From an uncultured Collinsella sp. (lineage in GTDB: Bacteria; Actinomycetota; Coriobacteriia; Coriobacteriales; Coriobacteriaceae): a stretch of 6,970 nt of DNA. Below are positions 1 through 5,690 of this stretch, in pieces. The first letter of the stretch is position 1. Each line of letters starts with the position of its first letter. The stretch is from positions 1 through 6,970 of the forward strand of contig CABTZM010000110.1 of NCBI GenBank assembly GCA_902489295.1, given 5' to 3'. The notes beneath the pieces were generated by a model. The model saw only the letters and a list, made by a program, of their open reading frames with translations, was not told where the DNA came from and did not search any database. A program made the position numbers and the translations under genes.

Positions 1-31
1 AAAGGGACAGGTTTATTTTGCTAGGTTTTAT

Positions 32-104
32 CTGGGGAAACGTCGGAGGATGTCGGGAGGGAGTGGCGCCATGCGGGACCCTAAGGCTGTTGTCGGTTCC
101 CCAG
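32..104. repeat. Inverted repeat, possible stem-loop
   Basis: CTGGGGAAACG at 32-42 is matched in inverse orientation by CGGTTCCCCAG at 94-104 (10 of 11 pairs, with an uninterrupted 8-bp outer stem). The 51-nt interior holds a further 8-bp palindrome, TGGCGCCA (64-71). No run of T follows on either strand, so a simple intrinsic terminator is unlikely. It may be part of a structured RNA or of a repeat that begins beyond the left edge. Function unknown. Confidence 0.4.
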
Positions 105-112
105 GAAACACT

Positions 113-346
113 CCGTGGGCAAAAAATGCCAAATATGAGTACTGTTGCTAACTTAGTAATATATCCGTCTAGCGAGATAATAGACAAAGTGATAAATATG
201 TTCATTAACGTTGGCACGCAGAAGCCTGCTAACGGGCGTTTTGATTAATTTGAAGGCGTATAGAGGCCGCAAAGAGGTCGTTTGAGGTGGTTTTGGCTGT
301 TACTAAAAAGGTGACAGTACTCATATTTGCCCTTTTTTGCCCACGG
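113..346. repeat. 234-bp element with long inverted arms (possible MITE-like or dispersed repeat)
   Basis: The left arm 113-145 begins CCGTGGGCAAAAAA and ends AAATATGAGTACTGT. The right arm 314-346 is its inverted copy, with 31 of 33 positions identical; the two differences are in the four bases after the A-run (TGCC versus GGGC). Similarity continues inward after a diverged 7-nt patch as TTAGTAA (153-159) against its complement TTACTAA (300-306), giving two related arms of about 47 nt around a roughly 140-nt centre. Divergence with preserved register suggests two copies of one repeat unit facing each other rather than a simple RNA hairpin. No flanking target duplication is evident and no transposase is encoded inside. 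A non-autonomous mobile element, a dispersed intergenic repeat or a structured RNA are all possible. Confidence 0.6.
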
Positions 347-385
347 GGTCTGGAAAGCGCCGTCAATGAGGTCTCAGGGAAGGCG

Positions 386-400
386 CTTCGAGGCTCGAAG
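386..400. repeat. Small palindrome next to the operon terminator
   Basis: CTTCGAG (386-392) and CTCGAAG (394-400) are perfect inverted repeats around a single G. It lies 5 nt beyond the main 16-bp hairpin in the direction of exporter transcription and could act as a secondary stem behind it. An overlapping alternative pairing joins 355-361 (AAGCGCC) with 382-388 (GGCGCTT). Confidence 0.4.
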
Positions 401-405
401 GACAC

Positions 406-441
406 AGAACGGGGGCGCAGGTTGTCCTGCGCCCCCGTTCT
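406..441 (-). terminator. Strong 16-bp hairpin ending the marR-ABC operon
   Basis: Positions 406-421 and 426-441 pair perfectly over 16 bp around a TTGT/ACAA loop, with a core of five consecutive G-C pairs. It starts 30 nt past the stop codon of the last exporter gene, the usual place for an operon terminator. The stem lacks a proper U-run on the minus-strand transcript (only a few scattered T's follow), so termination may be of the U-poor kind, or the hairpin may mainly protect the 3' end of the mRNA. No plus-strand gene ends here, so the minus-strand reading is preferred. Confidence 0.6.
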
Positions 442-470
442 CGGGCGTCATCATTTCTCTGCGGCCGTAT

Positions 471-2327
471 CTACGCCGCCTCGTCGAACTGCGAGTTGTA
501 CAGGTCGGCGTAGAAGCCGCCTTGGGCGAGTAACTCGTCGTGTGTGCCCTTCTCGACGATGTCGCCGTCGCGGATCACCAAGATCACGTCGGCGTTGCGG
601 ATCGTGGACAGGCGGTGCGCGATGACAAAGCTCGTGCGGCCCTGCATTAGCGCATCCATGGCACGCTGAATAAGCTCCTCGGTACGAGTGTCAACGTTGG
701 AGGTCGCCTCGTCCAAAATCAGCGCCGGACGGTCGGCCAAAATGGCACGGGCGATGGTCACGAGCTGGCGCTGACCCTGCGACAGGTTGGTGCCCTCCTC
801 GTTGATCATAAAGTCGTAACCGCCGGCGAGCGTATGAATAAAGTGGTCGCAGCGTGCGGCGCGTGCGGCGGCCTCGACTTCGGCATCGCTCGCATCGGGG
901 CGTCCGTAGCGGATGTTTTCGCGGATGGTGCCGTTAAACAGCCAAGTATCCTGCAACACCATGGCAAACTCGCCGCGAAGTGCCGCGCGGTCCCAATCGC
1001 GCACGTCGACGCCCTCGACGCGCAGCGAACCGCCGTCCACGTCGTAAAAGCGCTGAAGCAGCTTAATGAGCGTGGTCTTGCCGGCGCCGGTGGGGCCGAC
1101 GATGGCGATGGTCTGGCCGGGCTGCGCCTCGCAGCTAAAGTCGTGGATGATGGTCTTGTCGGGCGTGTAGCCAAACTTGACATGGTCGAACTCCACGTGG
1201 CCGGGACGCCTCTCGGGAATCTGCGCGTCGGCCTTCTGCTCCTCCTCGGGCGCGGCCAAGAACTCAAAGACGCGCTCGGTGGCAGCGGCCATCGACTGCA
1301 TCGTGTTGCTCACGTTGCCCAGCTGCTGCACGGGTTGCGTAAAGTTGCGAACGTACTGGATAAAGCTCTGGATATCGCCGGGCGTGGCATTGCCGGTCAG
1401 CGCGAGCTGTGCGCCCACCACGACGACGCCCACGTAGCCCATGTTGCCCACCAGGCTCATAAGCGGCATCATCAGGCCCGACAGGAACTGCGAGCGCCAG
1501 CCACTAATAAAGAGACGGTCGTTTTGACGGTCGAACTCTTCGATCGAGGCCTCGGCGCGGTCGAACACCTGAATGACGTTCTGGCCGGCAAAGTCCTCTT
1601 CGATAATGCCGTTGACGGCGCCCAGGACCTGCTGCTGCTCGCGGAAGTACGGCTGCGAGAAGTGAATCATCACCATCAAGATAATCGCGGCGGCCGGCAG
1701 CGTGAGCACGGTGACGCCGGTGAGCGGCAGGCTGATCGACAACATCATGACGAGCACGCCGATAATCTGCGTGACGGACGTAATAAGCTGCGTCACGCTC
1801 TGGTTGAGCGACTGGCCGAGCGTATCGACGTCGTTGGTGATGCGGCTGAGCACATCGCCCTTGCTGTGACCGTTGAAGTAGCTCATCGGCACGACGGCAA
1901 TCTTGGCGGCGATCTCCTTGCGCATGCGGTAGCAAATCTTTTGCGTGACACCGGTCATGAGCCAGCCCTGGATGAGGCTGCAGATAGAGCTCGCCAGGTA
2001 CAGGCAGAGCAAAAAGCCGAGCGTCTTGGCGATCCAGTTAAAGTCGACATCGCCGGTACCGTTGACTTTGGCAACCAGGCCCTCAAACAGCTTGGTCGTA
2101 ACCTGGCCGAGCACCTTGGGCCCCACAATGTTAAAGATGACCGAGCACACGGCAAAGGCGACGGCGGCAAACACGGCAATCTTGTGCTGGCCAATATAGC
2201 CGAGCAGCTGCCTCATGGTGCCTTTAAAGTCCTTGGCCTTTTCGCCGCGACGCATGCCGCCCATGCGGCCCATGGGACCACGCTGGCGGGTGGGCTTGGG
2301 AATCTGAGTCTTGGTCTCGTCTGCCAT
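471..2327 (-). CDS. ABC exporter half-transporter, TM288-like subunit (ATP-binding and permease)
   Basis: A 618-aa fused permease-ATPase, the partner of the gene just upstream. After a basic Arg/Gly/Met-rich N-terminal tail (about residues 1-35) come the exporter membrane helices (about 48-70, 100-125, 180-200, 203-224, 283-306, and a more polar sixth near 318-340), then the nucleotide-binding domain from about 375. Visible motifs are Walker A GPTGAGKT (411-418), Q-loop Gln459, signature LSQGQ (515-519), Walker B ending in Asp539-Glu540, D-loop SNVD (543-546) and H-loop His571. Walker and H-loop residues are canonical, but the signature has Gln for the first Gly of LSGGQ, as in TM288. In known heterodimers this pairs with a defective Walker B on the partner to make the degenerate site. 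The ATG overlaps the partner's TAA by 1 nt and is preceded by an excellent Shine-Dalgarno. Export of drugs, lipids or other hydrophobic compounds is the family role; the substrate cannot be read from sequence. Confidence 0.95.
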   Translation of the reverse strand: MADETKTQIPKPTRQRGPMGRMGGMRRGEKAKDFKGTMRQLLGYIGQHKIAVFAAVAFAVCSVIFNIVGPKVLGQVTTKLFEGLVAKVNGTGDVDFNWIAKTLGFLLCLYLASSICSLIQGWLMTGVTQKICYRMRKEIAAKIAVVPMSYFNGHSKGDVLSRITNDVDTLGQSLNQSVTQLITSVTQIIGVLVMMLSISLPLTGVTVLTLPAAAIILMVMIHFSQPYFREQQQVLGAVNGIIEEDFAGQNVIQVFDRAEASIEEFDRQNDRLFISGWRSQFLSGLMMPLMSLVGNMGYVGVVVVGAQLALTGNATPGDIQSFIQYVRNFTQPVQQLGNVSNTMQSMAAATERVFEFLAAPEEEQKADAQIPERRPGHVEFDHVKFGYTPDKTIIHDFSCEAQPGQTIAIVGPTGAGKTTLIKLLQRFYDVDGGSLRVEGVDVRDWDRAALRGEFAMVLQDTWLFNGTIRENIRYGRPDASDAEVEAAARAARCDHFIHTLAGGYDFMINEEGTNLSQGQRQLVTIARAILADRPALILDEATSNVDTRTEELIQRAMDALMQGRTSFVIAHRLSTIRNADVILVIRDGDIVEKGTHDELLAQGGFYADLYNSQFDEAA

Positions 2328-4696
2328 TAGCGCTCGCCTCCTTCCATGACGGCTGCAATTTCTTCTTGGGTAAGCCCCAGCTCCTCGGCGGAAAGCTGCG
2401 ACTGTGCGATCTCCAGGTACGCCGGGCAGCCGTGCAGCAGCTCCTCGTGCGTGCCGGTGCCCACTACGTGGCCGTCGTCGAGCACGATGATCTGGTCGGC
2501 GTGCATGATGGTCGCGATGCGCTGGGCCACGACCACGAGCGCGGCGTCGGTAACGTTTTTGGCCAGCTCCTCGCGTAGGCGCGCGTCGGTCTTGTAGTCG
2601 AGGGCACTAAACGAGTCATCGAACACCACGACCTCGGGCTTTTTGGCCAACGCGCGGGCGATGGCCAGACGCTGGCGCTGACCACCCGAAACATTGGAGC
2701 CGCCCTGGCTGATGGGGGAGTCGTAGCCGCCCTCGCGCTCGGCGATAAAGTCCTCGGCCTGGGCGATGCGTGCCGCCCGGTGCATGTCCTCGTCGCTCAC
2801 CATGTCGCCGGCAAACTTAAGGTTGCTCTCGACGGTACCCGAGAACAGGCGCCCCTGCTGCGGGATGTAACCAATACGGCGGCGCAGTTCGGAAAGGGCC
2901 ATGTCGCGCACGTCGATGCCGTCGAGCGAAATGCTGCCGCCCGTGACGTCGTACAGGCGCGGAATCAACTGCACGAGCGTGGACTTGCCCGAGCCCGTGG
3001 AGCCAATAATGCCGAGCATCTGACCGGCATGCGTGGTGAAGTTCACGCCGCTGATGACGTCGGCGCGGGCATCGGGATACTGGAAGCTCACGTCGCGGAA
3101 GGTGAGCTCACCGCGCGGCGCGCTGGCCGCGGGCAGTTTGGGCGAGGCGGGGTCGTTGATGCTTGTGGGGCAAGTGATGACCTCTTCCACGCGCTCGGCT
3201 GCGACCTCGGCACGGGGCAGAATGACCGACACCATGGTGAGGATCATAAACGCCATGACGATCTGCATGGTGTAGGAGATAAACGCCATCATGTTGCCGA
3301 CCTGCATCACGCCGTCGGACACGCCCTGCGCGCCAAACCAGACGATAAGCACGGTGATGCAGTTCATGACGAGCATCATGAGTGGCATCATAAAGCTCAT
3401 GGCGCGGTTGGTGTAGAGCTGCGTGGTCATCAGGTCGAGCGAAGCCTTGTCAAAACGCTCGAGCTCATGCTCCTCGCGGTTGAATGAGCGGATGGGCATA
3501 AGGCCGTCGAGCAGCTCACGGGCGGTAAGGTTCACGCGGTCAACAAAGCTCTGCATCTTTTTGAACTTGGGCATGGTGAGGCCCATGAGCACGCCGACGA
3601 CGGCCGAAACCGCGATGATGGCCACAGCGATGGTCCACTCAAGGCCGGTGTGGTTGGCCAGGACGCGCATGACGGCGACGATGCCCATGACGGGGGCCAT
3701 CAGGCACATGCGGATAAATAGAGTTGCGGCCATCTGAATCTGCTGAATGTCGTTGGTGCAGCGGGTAATGAGCGAGGCCTGGCTAAATTTGCCCACCTCG
3801 GCCGGCGAGAAGTGCATAACCTTATTGAAGGTCTCGCGGCGCAGGTCGCGGGCGATGGAGCAGGCGGTACGCGAAGCCACGGCACCGGTCAGGATGGTGG
3901 CGACGAGCGACACCAGGCACAGCCCAAACATCGTGGTCGCCATGCGGCCCAGGTAGGCGTTCTGCACGTCAGCGGGGTCGATGCCCTGTGCCTTGTACTC
4001 GTCCTGCACGTAGCTCACGGCGCGCTGGGTGACGATGGAGCCCGACATGGAGCCCATTTTGTCAGCCATATCGTTGGCGCCCTCGACGAGCTTGCCCTGA
4101 TCGATAAGACCGCCTTCAACGCCTAGGCGCAGGCTCTTCATGGTGATCTTACCGCCGTCGGCGTCGATCTGCTTTTGCATGCTCTGCGCGGCTGCGGCCT
4201 TCTGCTGCATCTCGGCGAGCTGCTCGGGCGTCATCGCTGCCATCTGCTCGGGGGTGGGCATGGCCTGAGCGGCGCCGCCATCGCTTGCCTCGGTGGATGC
4301 GCCGGTCATGTCGCCCATGGAGTCGGCGTCAATGCCCTGGTTGAAGGCGAGCACGACGGTCTCAGGCAGGCTCATGATGTCGGCAATCTTGTCGCCGTCG
4401 CCGCGCTCCTCCTCGGTGCCCTTGTACGTTCGAATGCCGTTATTGTCCGCCTTACTAAACACGGCCTCCACAGCTTTGGCGTCCTTGGCGCTCATAAAGA
4501 GTTCGAGGTCGTCGAGCGATTCGGCTCGGATGGTGTCGGGAACGGGCGAGGCTATGCCTCCCTGCTGCACGCCCACGTCGACGATGTCGCTCATATAGGT
4601 GGGCAGCGCCAAGTCGGCGTTGCAGCTGATTACGATAAGTACGATAGCTGCGAGCAGTGCCAGGACATGCTTTTTAAAGAGCTTGAGAATCCTCAC
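2327..4696 (-). CDS. ABC exporter half-transporter, TM287-like degenerate subunit with enlarged first extracytoplasmic loop
   Basis: A 789-aa fused permease-ATPase, about 150-200 residues longer than a standard half-exporter. The first helix (about 8-30) is followed by a long hydrophilic segment to about residue 250, then helices near 252-275, 324-346, 353-375, 434-456 and 466-492, and a nucleotide-binding domain from about 528. Visible motifs are Walker A GSTGSGKS (565-572), Q-loop Gln613, canonical signature VSGGQ (669-673) and Walker B VVVFDD, where the catalytic Glu is Asp694; the H-loop His is Gln725 (AQRIAT). These losses match TM287/BmrC-type subunits, whose own Walker site binds but scarcely hydrolyses ATP while their signature serves the partner's active site. 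The loop contains an Ala/Met/Gln-rich patch with a tandem TPEQ(M/L)A(A/E)M octad (148-163). The GTG start overlaps the marR stop as GTGA and has a strong Shine-Dalgarno. The enlarged loop is familiar to me from related Firmicutes and actinobacterial proteins; its job is unknown. Confidence 0.95.
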   Translation of the reverse strand: MRILKLFKKHVLALLAAIVLIVISCNADLALPTYMSDIVDVGVQQGGIASPVPDTIRAESLDDLELFMSAKDAKAVEAVFSKADNNGIRTYKGTEEERGDGDKIADIMSLPETVVLAFNQGIDADSMGDMTGASTEASDGGAAQAMPTPEQMAAMTPEQLAEMQQKAAAAQSMQKQIDADGGKITMKSLRLGVEGGLIDQGKLVEGANDMADKMGSMSGSIVTQRAVSYVQDEYKAQGIDPADVQNAYLGRMATTMFGLCLVSLVATILTGAVASRTACSIARDLRRETFNKVMHFSPAEVGKFSQASLITRCTNDIQQIQMAATLFIRMCLMAPVMGIVAVMRVLANHTGLEWTIAVAIIAVSAVVGVLMGLTMPKFKKMQSFVDRVNLTARELLDGLMPIRSFNREEHELERFDKASLDLMTTQLYTNRAMSFMMPLMMLVMNCITVLIVWFGAQGVSDGVMQVGNMMAFISYTMQIVMAFMILTMVSVILPRAEVAAERVEEVITCPTSINDPASPKLPAASAPRGELTFRDVSFQYPDARADVISGVNFTTHAGQMLGIIGSTGSGKSTLVQLIPRLYDVTGGSISLDGIDVRDMALSELRRRIGYIPQQGRLFSGTVESNLKFAGDMVSDEDMHRAARIAQAEDFIAEREGGYDSPISQGGSNVSGGQRQRLAIARALAKKPEVVVFDDSFSALDYKTDARLREELAKNVTDAALVVVAQRIATIMHADQIIVLDDGHVVGTGTHEELLHGCPAYLEIAQSQLSAEELGLTQEEIAAVMEGGER
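2337..2343 (-). promoter_or_regulatory. Ribosome binding site of the 618-aa exporter gene
   Basis: On the minus strand AAGGAGG lies 9 nt before the ATG at 2327-2325, inside the end of the upstream gene. It fixes the start and shows that the second subunit has independent initiation besides possible coupling through the TAATG overlap, which suits stoichiometric heterodimer production. Confidence 0.85.
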
Positions 4697-5142
4697 TCGG
4701 CATCTCTCCTTTCTTGATTGCGGTCGATAATTTCGTTGGCACGCCTTAGAAGACGCACCATCTCTTGGGTATCTGTTTCGCCGAGCTGTTCGAGGAAAGC
4801 CGTGGTGCGGTCCTCGAATTCCCGGCGTTTGATTTCGAGATCCTGGAATCCCTTGTCGGTCACTATGACGTGTACGCGACGACGGTCGGTCTTTGAGTGC
4901 TCACGCTCAACCCAGCCCTTGGCTTCGAGAGCGCGTAGGATATTGGCAATGCGGGCGTTCGAGACCCAGGCGCGATCAGCGAGTTCGCTCGGCGTGAGCG
5001 AACCGCCAGCGAGCATAAGGGCGCGCATGACAGCCATCTCGCCGCTGAGAGCTTTGTCCACAAAGCGCGAAACGCGCTGGTGAATGCCGCCAAACTCGGT
5101 AAGGAGCTGACTCCCAAGCTCATGGAAATCGGTATCTTCCAC
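4693..5142 (-). CDS. MarR-family winged-helix transcriptional regulator
   Basis: A 149-aa protein of typical MarR length, first gene of the exporter operon. A helical N-terminal dimerisation part (1-45) leads to the winged helix-turn-helix: LTPSELADRAWVSNARIANILRALEAKGWVER at residues 49-80, with recognition helix about 60-74, then the wing around HSKTDRRRVHVIVTDKG (82-98), which carries the characteristic Asp86-Arg-Arg. A long C-terminal helix (about 100-145) completes the dimer interface. Such proteins usually bind palindromic DNA as dimers and release it when a small ligand binds. Position ahead of a drug-exporter pair suggests ligand-relieved repression of its own operon, which is inference. 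The start is GTG (5142-5140), with AGGGG (5153-5149) 6 nt upstream; an in-frame TAG four codons upstream rules out a longer protein. The start codon lies in one arm of an inverted repeat (5134-5182). Confidence 0.92.
   Translation of the reverse strand: MEDTDFHELGSQLLTEFGGIHQRVSRFVDKALSGEMAVMRALMLAGGSLTPSELADRAWVSNARIANILRALEAKGWVEREHSKTDRRRVHVIVTDKGFQDLEIKRREFEDRTTAFLEQLGETDTQEMVRLLRRANEIIDRNQERRDAE
4706..4713 (-). promoter_or_regulatory. Ribosome binding site fixing the GTG start of the 789-aa subunit
   Basis: On the minus strand GAAAGGAG ends 9 nt before the GTG at 4696-4694. It sits within the last codons of marR and supports the GTG as the true start, overlapping the marR TGA by 4 nt (GTGA). 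Confidence 0.8.
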
Positions 5143-5182
5143 CGAAAACCCCTAACACTAGAAACTATTTTCGGTGAAAGAT
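5134..5182. promoter_or_regulatory. Inverted repeat across the marR start (candidate operator or leader hairpin)
   Basis: ATCTTCCACCGAAAA (5134-5148) is matched by TTTTCGGTGAAAGAT (5168-5182): 14 of 15 pairs, with a perfect 9-bp inner block CACCGAAAA/TTTTCGGTG and a 19-nt spacer. Outside it GGTATC (5131-5136) and GATACC (5183-5188) also mirror each other with a small offset. The marR GTG is in the left arm and the presumed Shine-Dalgarno in the spacer. As DNA it could be a two-half-site operator for MarR; as RNA it would put the start codon in a stem and the ribosome site in the loop. Confidence 0.5.
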
Positions 5183-5201
5183 GATACCCCTGCACGCGCG
5201 C

Positions 5202-5230
5202 CCTATACGGTAGATTTTGGGACATGCCTA
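5202..5230 (-). promoter_or_regulatory. Candidate promoter of the marR-ABC operon
   Basis: On the minus strand TAGGCA (5230-5225, 4 of 6 to the -35 consensus) and TATAGG (5207-5202, 4 of 6 to the -10 consensus) are separated by 17 nt. Transcription would start near 5195, giving a leader of about 50 nt that includes the whole 5134-5182 inverted repeat. The -35 box coincides with the end of the left arm of the 5216-5307 repeat, so a protein bound there would occlude it. An alternative -10, TATCAT (5186-5181), lacks a matching -35 box. Confidence 0.35.
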
Positions 5231-5307
5231 GAAAACTACCTTTAGGCGACCTCCGTACACCGTCGGTGCCAGTAAAGTTTGGGGCAGATCGTTAGGCATG
5301 TCCCAAA
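5216..5307. repeat. 92-bp element with perfect 15-bp inverted arms
   Basis: TTTGGGACATGCCTA (5216-5230) and TAGGCATGTCCCAAA (5293-5307) are exact inverted copies. Each arm is itself roughly symmetric around CATG (GGNCATGNCC), and the two CATG centres are 74 bp apart, close to seven helical turns. Between them lie nested weaker repeats: CTTTA/TAAAG (5240-5244, 5273-5277), GGCGAC/GTC-GCC (5245-5250 with 5262-5264 and 5268-5270), and CACCG-T-CGGTG (5258-5268). It may be a pair of regulator sites that could loop the DNA, a cruciform or structured RNA, or a small dispersed repeat. The left arm overlaps the candidate marR promoter. Confidence 0.55.
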
Positions 5308-5313
5308 GCCTAC

Positions 5314-5562
5314 TCAGAGGCACTTTACCCTGCTAAAACTGGCATAACAGCTAGAGTGAACGTCGTGCAAAGGCAAGGAAAAATACCAAACAAATCGGTG
5401 AACGGTAGTTGTTCGCGCTCGCATTTCCTGCGGATTTGTTAAAAACGCACTAATGGTATAAAAAAAGAAACATATAACAGCCCAGATGGAGAGGGTCGCT
5501 ATGTTATCCTTCTCAAACGGGTGAAATCTTGGGTTTTTGGGTTGCAGTTCCAAGGTGGACAT
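5314..5562 (-). CDS. Doubtful small membrane protein frame (82 aa)
   Basis: From an ATG at 5562, with AGGGA 7 nt upstream, the minus strand reads 82 codons (MSTLELQPKNPRFHPFEKDN...), with one plausible membrane helix at about residues 21-41 (IATLSIWAVICFFFYTISAFL). The frame can be extended upstream to 5616, but no ribosome site supports that. Codon choice is unlike the neighbouring genes: third positions are mixed rather than strongly G/C. The segment after residue 45 (RARTTTVHRFVWYFS...) shows no protein-like pattern. It could be a small acquired or fast-evolving gene, but it also overlaps the likely pflB promoter and leader, so chance is the more probable explanation. I recognise no family. 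Confidence 0.2.
   Translation of the reverse strand: MSTLELQPKNPRFHPFEKDNIATLSIWAVICFFFYTISAFLTNPQEMRARTTTVHRFVWYFSLPLHDVHSSCYASFSRVKCL
5436..5462 (+). promoter_or_regulatory. Candidate pflB promoter
   Basis: TTGTTA (5436-5441, 4 of 6 to -35) and TATAAA (5457-5462, 5 of 6 to -10) are separated by 15 nt, shorter than ideal. They lie in the most AT-rich part of the intergenic region. Transcription would start near 5469, leaving a long leader before the pflB ATG. Other weak -10 matches such as GATAAT (5620-5625) lack a -35 partner. Confidence 0.3.
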
Positions 5563-5670
5563 ACGTTTTTCCCTGTACCAACGTGTGGTGAAGAACGGAA
5601 GAAGCCGGTAGTGCAAGCCGATAATTCAAGAATTCAATAAGCAGCGGTGTGAGAGAGCGCCGCATTACAC

Positions 5671-5690
5671 GTAACTAGGAGCGTGGTTAC
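5671..5690 (+). promoter_or_regulatory. pflB ribosome binding site inside a small hairpin loop
   Basis: AGGAG (5677-5681) lies 12 nt before the ATG at 5694, a rather long spacing. It sits in the loop between GTAAC (5671-5675) and GTTAC (5686-5690); closing that 5-bp stem would shorten the effective distance or shield the site. An in-frame TAG at 5676-5678 excludes a longer N-terminus, which decides the start. Confidence 0.55.

Larger units (their letters stand above)
1..470. other. Gene-free region downstream of the exporter operon
   Basis: No convincing gene lies here. Open frames exist (18-248 and 287-625 on the plus strand), but they lack good ribosome binding sites. The first crosses a repeat arm and the second runs into the antisense of the exporter gene. 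What the region does hold is structure: a GGGGAA-type inverted repeat (32-104), an AT-richer 234-bp inverted element (113-346), a 7-bp inverted repeat AAGCGCC/GGCGCTT (355-361 and 382-388), a small palindrome (386-400) and a 16-bp hairpin (406-441). The stretch 120-340 is visibly richer in A and T than everything from 350 to 5140. A 40-codon frame from the ATG at 126 (MPNMSTVANLV...) starts inside the left repeat arm with no recognisable Shine-Dalgarno and is not called. Confidence 0.7.

Noticed and set aside
18..248. 76-codon plus-strand frame, with a shorter version from the ATG at 126
   Set aside because: No ribosome binding site, crosses the left arm of the inverted element, and the equivalent position of the right arm lacks the ATG. 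The 40-residue inner part looks faintly protein-like but cannot be supported.
287..625. 112-codon plus-strand frame beginning in the right repeat arm
   Set aside because: Its first part is translation of the repeat, and it then runs through the terminator hairpin and into the antisense of the exporter gene.
834..2330. Long plus-strand frame of 498 codons opposite the 618-aa exporter gene
   Set aside because: It lies wholly antisense to a gene with complete ABC motifs; its composition (His, Ala, Arg, Asp rich, no domain pattern) is what GC-rich third positions produce on the other strand.
2780..3487. Plus-strand frame of 235 codons opposite the 789-aa exporter gene
   Set aside because: Antisense to motifs of the nucleotide-binding domain; His/Asp/Ala-rich composition typical of a shadow.
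4863..5225. Alternative minus-strand frame over marR
   Set aside because: Out of frame with the clear MarR winged-helix protein and without domain features.
5436..5457. TTGTTAA as half of a Rex or FNR-type site upstream of pflB
   Set aside because: The expected inverted second half is absent (GCACTAA at that distance), so no redox-regulator site can be claimed.
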